From: Deltaproteobacteria bacterium
Lineage (GTDB): Bacteria > Desulfobacterota > Desulfobaccia > Desulfobaccales > 0-14-0-80-60-11
Assembly: GCA_021813445.1 (NCBI GenBank)
Contig: JAKAKP010000079.1
Location: forward strand, 1-61,736
DNA: 61,736 bases
Reading direction: 5' to 3'
Shown: in pieces, positions 59,503-61,736 of the stretch
Layout: every line of letters starts with the position of its first letter
Numbering within the stretch: position 1 is the first letter of the stretch
Notes under the pieces: generated by a model
Database searches by the model: none
Told to the model about the DNA's origin: nothing
What the model saw: the letters and a program-made list of their open reading frames with translations, nothing else
Translations under genes and position numbers: made by a program

Positions 59503-61581
59503 GTGCCACGTTCAACACCACTAACCCGGGTACGGAATATAGGGTTTATGGCCCACATCGACGCCGGCAAGACCACAACCACGGAACGCATCCTTTACTA
59601 CACCGGAGTGACCCACAAGATGGGCGAGGTGCATGAGGGACAGGCCGTGATGGATTGGATGGCCCAGGAACAGGAAAGGGGCATCACCATTACTTCTGCG
59701 GCCACCACCTGCCACTGGCGGGATCATCGCATCAACATCATCGACACCCCGGGGCACGTGGACTTCACCATTGAGGTGGAGCGCAGTTTGAGGGTGCTGG
59801 ACGGAGTGGTGGCGGTCTTCGACGCGGTGGCCGGGGTGGAGCCCCAATCCGAGACCGTTTGGCGCCAGGCGGACCGTTACGGTGTGCCCCGGCTGGCCTT
59901 TGTCAATAAGATGGACCGGGTGGGAGCCGATTATTTCCGTTGCGAGAAGATGATGCGGGAGCGCCTCAAAGCCAATCCAGTGCTGGTGCAGCTGCCCTTG
60001 GGAGAAGAAGAGCGCTTTAAGGGCATCATCGATCTGATGGCCATGCAGGCCCTGGTCTATGACGAGGCGGCCCTGGGCACCGAGTTCGCGGTGGAGGAGA
60101 TCCCCGCAGATTACCGGGAATTGGCCCAGGAATACCGGGGCCGGTTGGTGGAGGCCCTGGCCGAGCTGGACGAAGGGATCATGGAGCTGTACCTGGCCGA
60201 CGAACCGGTATCTGAGGAGCAACTGAAAGCGGCGCTGCGGCAGGCCACTATCAAGCTGCAGGCGGTGCCGGTGCTTTGCGGTTCGGCCTTCAAGAATAAA
60301 GGCATCCAACCCGTGCTGGACGCGGTCCTGGATTACCTGCCGTCGCCGGTGGATATTCCGCCCATTCAGGGCGAGGACCCCCACGGTCAGATCATGGAGC
60401 GGCCTGCGGCGGACGACGCCCCTCTGGCGGTCCTGGCTTTCAAGCTGCTGTCCGACCCCTTTGTGGGGCACCTCACCTTTTTGCGGGTCTATTCTGGAGT
60501 CCTGTCCTCGGGGGCCGCGGTTTTAAACAGCACCAAGGGGACCAAGGAGCGCATCGGCCGGCTGTTGAAGATGCACGCCAACAAGCGGGAAGAGATTGAT
60601 GCGGCCTATGCCGGGGATATCGTCGCGGCGGTGGGGCTGAAAAACACCGCCACCGGGGACACCCTGGCGGACGACCGGCAGCCGGTGGTGCTGGAGGCCC
60701 TGCACATCCCGCAGCCGGTGATCGACATCGCCATCGAGCCCAAGACCAAGGCGGACCAGGACAAATTAGGCCAGGCTTTGGGCAAGATCGCCGCGGAAGA
60801 CCCGTCTTTCCGGGTGCACACCGATACGGACACGGCCCAGACCATCATCTCCGGCATGGGCGAGCTGCACCTGGAGATCATCGTCGACCGGCTGATGCGG
60901 GAATTCAAGGTGGACGCCCAGGTGGGCAAACCCCAGGTGGCCTACCGGGAGACCGTCACCCAGGCGGTGCAGGCGGAAGGCAAATTTGTGCGCCAGTCCG
61001 GGGGCCGGGGCCAATACGGCCACGTGGTCCTGGAGATCAAGCCCCTGGAGCCCGGCGGCGGTGTGGTTTTTGAAAATAAGATCGTCGGCGGCGTGGTGCC
61101 CCGGGAATATATCCCCGCGGTGGAAAAGGGCGTCAAGGAAGCCGCGGCCACGGGCATCATGGGTTACCCGATGGTGGACGTCGAAGTGGCCCTGGTGGAC
61201 GGCTCCTACCACGAAGTGGATTCTTCGGAGCGCTCCTTTCACATCGCCGGGTCCATGGGTTTCAAAGAAGCCGCCAAAAAGGCCAAGCCGGTGCTGCTGG
61301 AGCCCATCATGGCCCTGGAGGTGGTGACGCCGGAAGAATTTGTGGGCGAAGTCATGGGTGAGGTAAACGCCCGCCGGGGCCGGGTGACCGGCATGGAGAC
61401 CCGGGGCAATACCCAGATCGTCCAGGCTCAGGTGCCCCTGGCCACCATGTTCGGCTATGCCACGGTGCTCAGGAGCGCCACCCAGGGCCGGGCCACTTTT
61501 ACCATGCAGTTTGATCATTATGAGCCGGTCTCCGCTTCTTTGGCGGAGGAAATTTTGGGGCGGAATAAAGCCCGGGCATGA
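59503..61581 (+). CDS. fusA: elongation factor G
   Basis: 692 residues from a GTG. It translocates tRNAs on the ribosome using GTP. G1 is [13 protein letters not shown]2 lies in [15 protein letters not shown]3 is [17 protein letters not shown], and the G4 site is NKMDRVGAD. Domain IV has GRGQYGHV. All five domains are present and the length is standard. It is 6 bases from rpsG and 28 bases before the second tuf. Confidence 0.98.
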   Translation: MPRSTPLTRVRNIGFMAHIDAGKTTTTERILYYTGVTHKMGEVHEGQAVMDWMAQEQERGITITSAATTCHWRDHRINIIDTPGHVDFTIEVERSLRVLDGVVAVFDAVAGVEPQSETVWRQADRYGVPRLAFVNKMDRVGADYFRCEKMMRERLKANPVLVQLPLGEEERFKGIIDLMAMQALVYDEAALGTEFAVEEIPADYRELAQEYRGRLVEALAELDEGIMELYLADEPVSEEQLKAALRQATIKLQAVPVLCGSAFKNKGIQPVLDAVLDYLPSPVDIPPIQGEDPHGQIMERPAADDAPLAVLAFKLLSDPFVGHLTFLRVYSGVLSSGAAVLNSTKGTKERIGRLLKMHANKREEIDAAYAGDIVAAVGLKNTATGDTLADDRQPVVLEALHIPQPVIDIAIEPKTKADQDKLGQALGKIAAEDPSFRVHTDTDTAQTIISGMGELHLEIIVDRLMREFKVDAQVGKPQVAYRETVTQAVQAEGKFVRQSGGRGQYGHVVLEIKPLEPGGGVVFENKIVGGVVPREYIPAVEKGVKEAAATGIMGYPMVDVEVALVDGSYHEVDSSERSFHIAGSMGFKEAAKKAKPVLLEPIMALEVVTPEEFVGEVMGEVNARRGRVTGMETRGNTQIVQAQVPLATMFGYATVLRSATQGRATFTMQFDHYEPVSASLAEEILGRNKARA

Positions 61582-61609
61582 CCCCTTTTGAGTTCAGGAG
61601 GAAGTCCTA

Positions 61610-61736
61610 ATGGCCAAGAAGAAGTTTGAGCGCAAGAAACCGCATGTGAACGTAGGCACCATTGGGCACATCGACCATGGCAAGACTACCTTGACCGCGG
61701 CCATTACCAAGCACCTGGCCAAGAAGGGGTTGGCGA
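61610..61736 (+). CDS. tuf: elongation factor Tu, copy 2 (5' part only)
   Basis: The first 42 codons of a tuf gene, cut by the window end. SD CAGGAGG lies upstream. The sequence through GHIDHGKTT is identical, base for base, to positions 44929-45055. This is the standard fusA-tuf position of the str operon. Confidence 0.97.
   Translation, partial: MAKKKFERKKPHVNVGTIGHIDHGKTTLTAAITKHLAKKGLA

Overview
The window looks like a piece of a GC-rich Gram-negative chromosome, most likely a deltaproteobacterial (Desulfobacterota-type) anaerobe. This is inferred from the tmRNA tag ADNYGYALAA, an LptG-type lipopolysaccharide permease, HpnJ/HpnK hopanoid genes, a selenocysteine synthase, and a tRNA-tuf-rpmG-trnW-secE-nusG-rplKAJL-rpoBC-rpsL-rpsG-fusA-tuf superoperon. 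No rRNA gene, CRISPR array, IS transposase or phage module is visible.

Layout. Positions 1-1030 hold ssrA (tmRNA) with its own promoter and terminator, followed by a frameshifted XRE-type regulator gene. Positions 1341-6087 encode a soluble seven-PAS histidine kinase and its NarL-type response regulator. Positions 6480-14206 carry small unknown genes, a nitrilase-family hydrolase, a fused ECF ATPase with a QueT-like S component, a LabA-like NYN protein and glycogen synthase. Positions 14265-18104 are a minus-strand block of envelope or exported proteins (SPOR, metallophosphoesterase, HAF repeats, YHS). Positions 18453-20840 hold one AT-rich gene that looks acquired: a TIR/deoxyribosyltransferase-like domain joined to a P-loop ATPase. 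Next come a copper-type P-ATPase (21063-23288) and a hopanoid-modification group of HpnJ, a second radical SAM protein and HpnK (23556-27216). Positions 27429-28539 are a scrap zone with gene fragments, including the 5' end of a metK. Positions 28712-37637 hold RpoH, MetK, a flavoprotein, two AmrS-like radical SAM paralogues around Hsp33, Pcm, a Thg1-like protein and an archaemetzincin, so protein and RNA repair genes are over-represented there. Positions 38103-44029 hold a formyl-THF cyclo-ligase, endonuclease IV, LptG, HU and SelA. From 44362 to the end runs the translation/transcription superoperon. The window stops inside a second tuf copy whose visible 127 bases are identical to the first.

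The most unusual feature is not a gene. Many intergenic gaps, including five inside the ribosomal superoperon, are filled by short-period arrays of 7 bases (8 bases in one case). In each unit a fixed tetranucleotide (AGCT, AGGG, AGAC, AAAC, GAAC or GGCT) alternates with a variable triplet, and the units are often arranged as two inverted arms. Arrays begin on or next to stop codons or end at Shine-Dalgarno sites. A separate dyad-symmetric element of about 144 bp occurs three times (14063, 26151, 42451), always in the same orientation, and several other long palindromes occupy further gaps.
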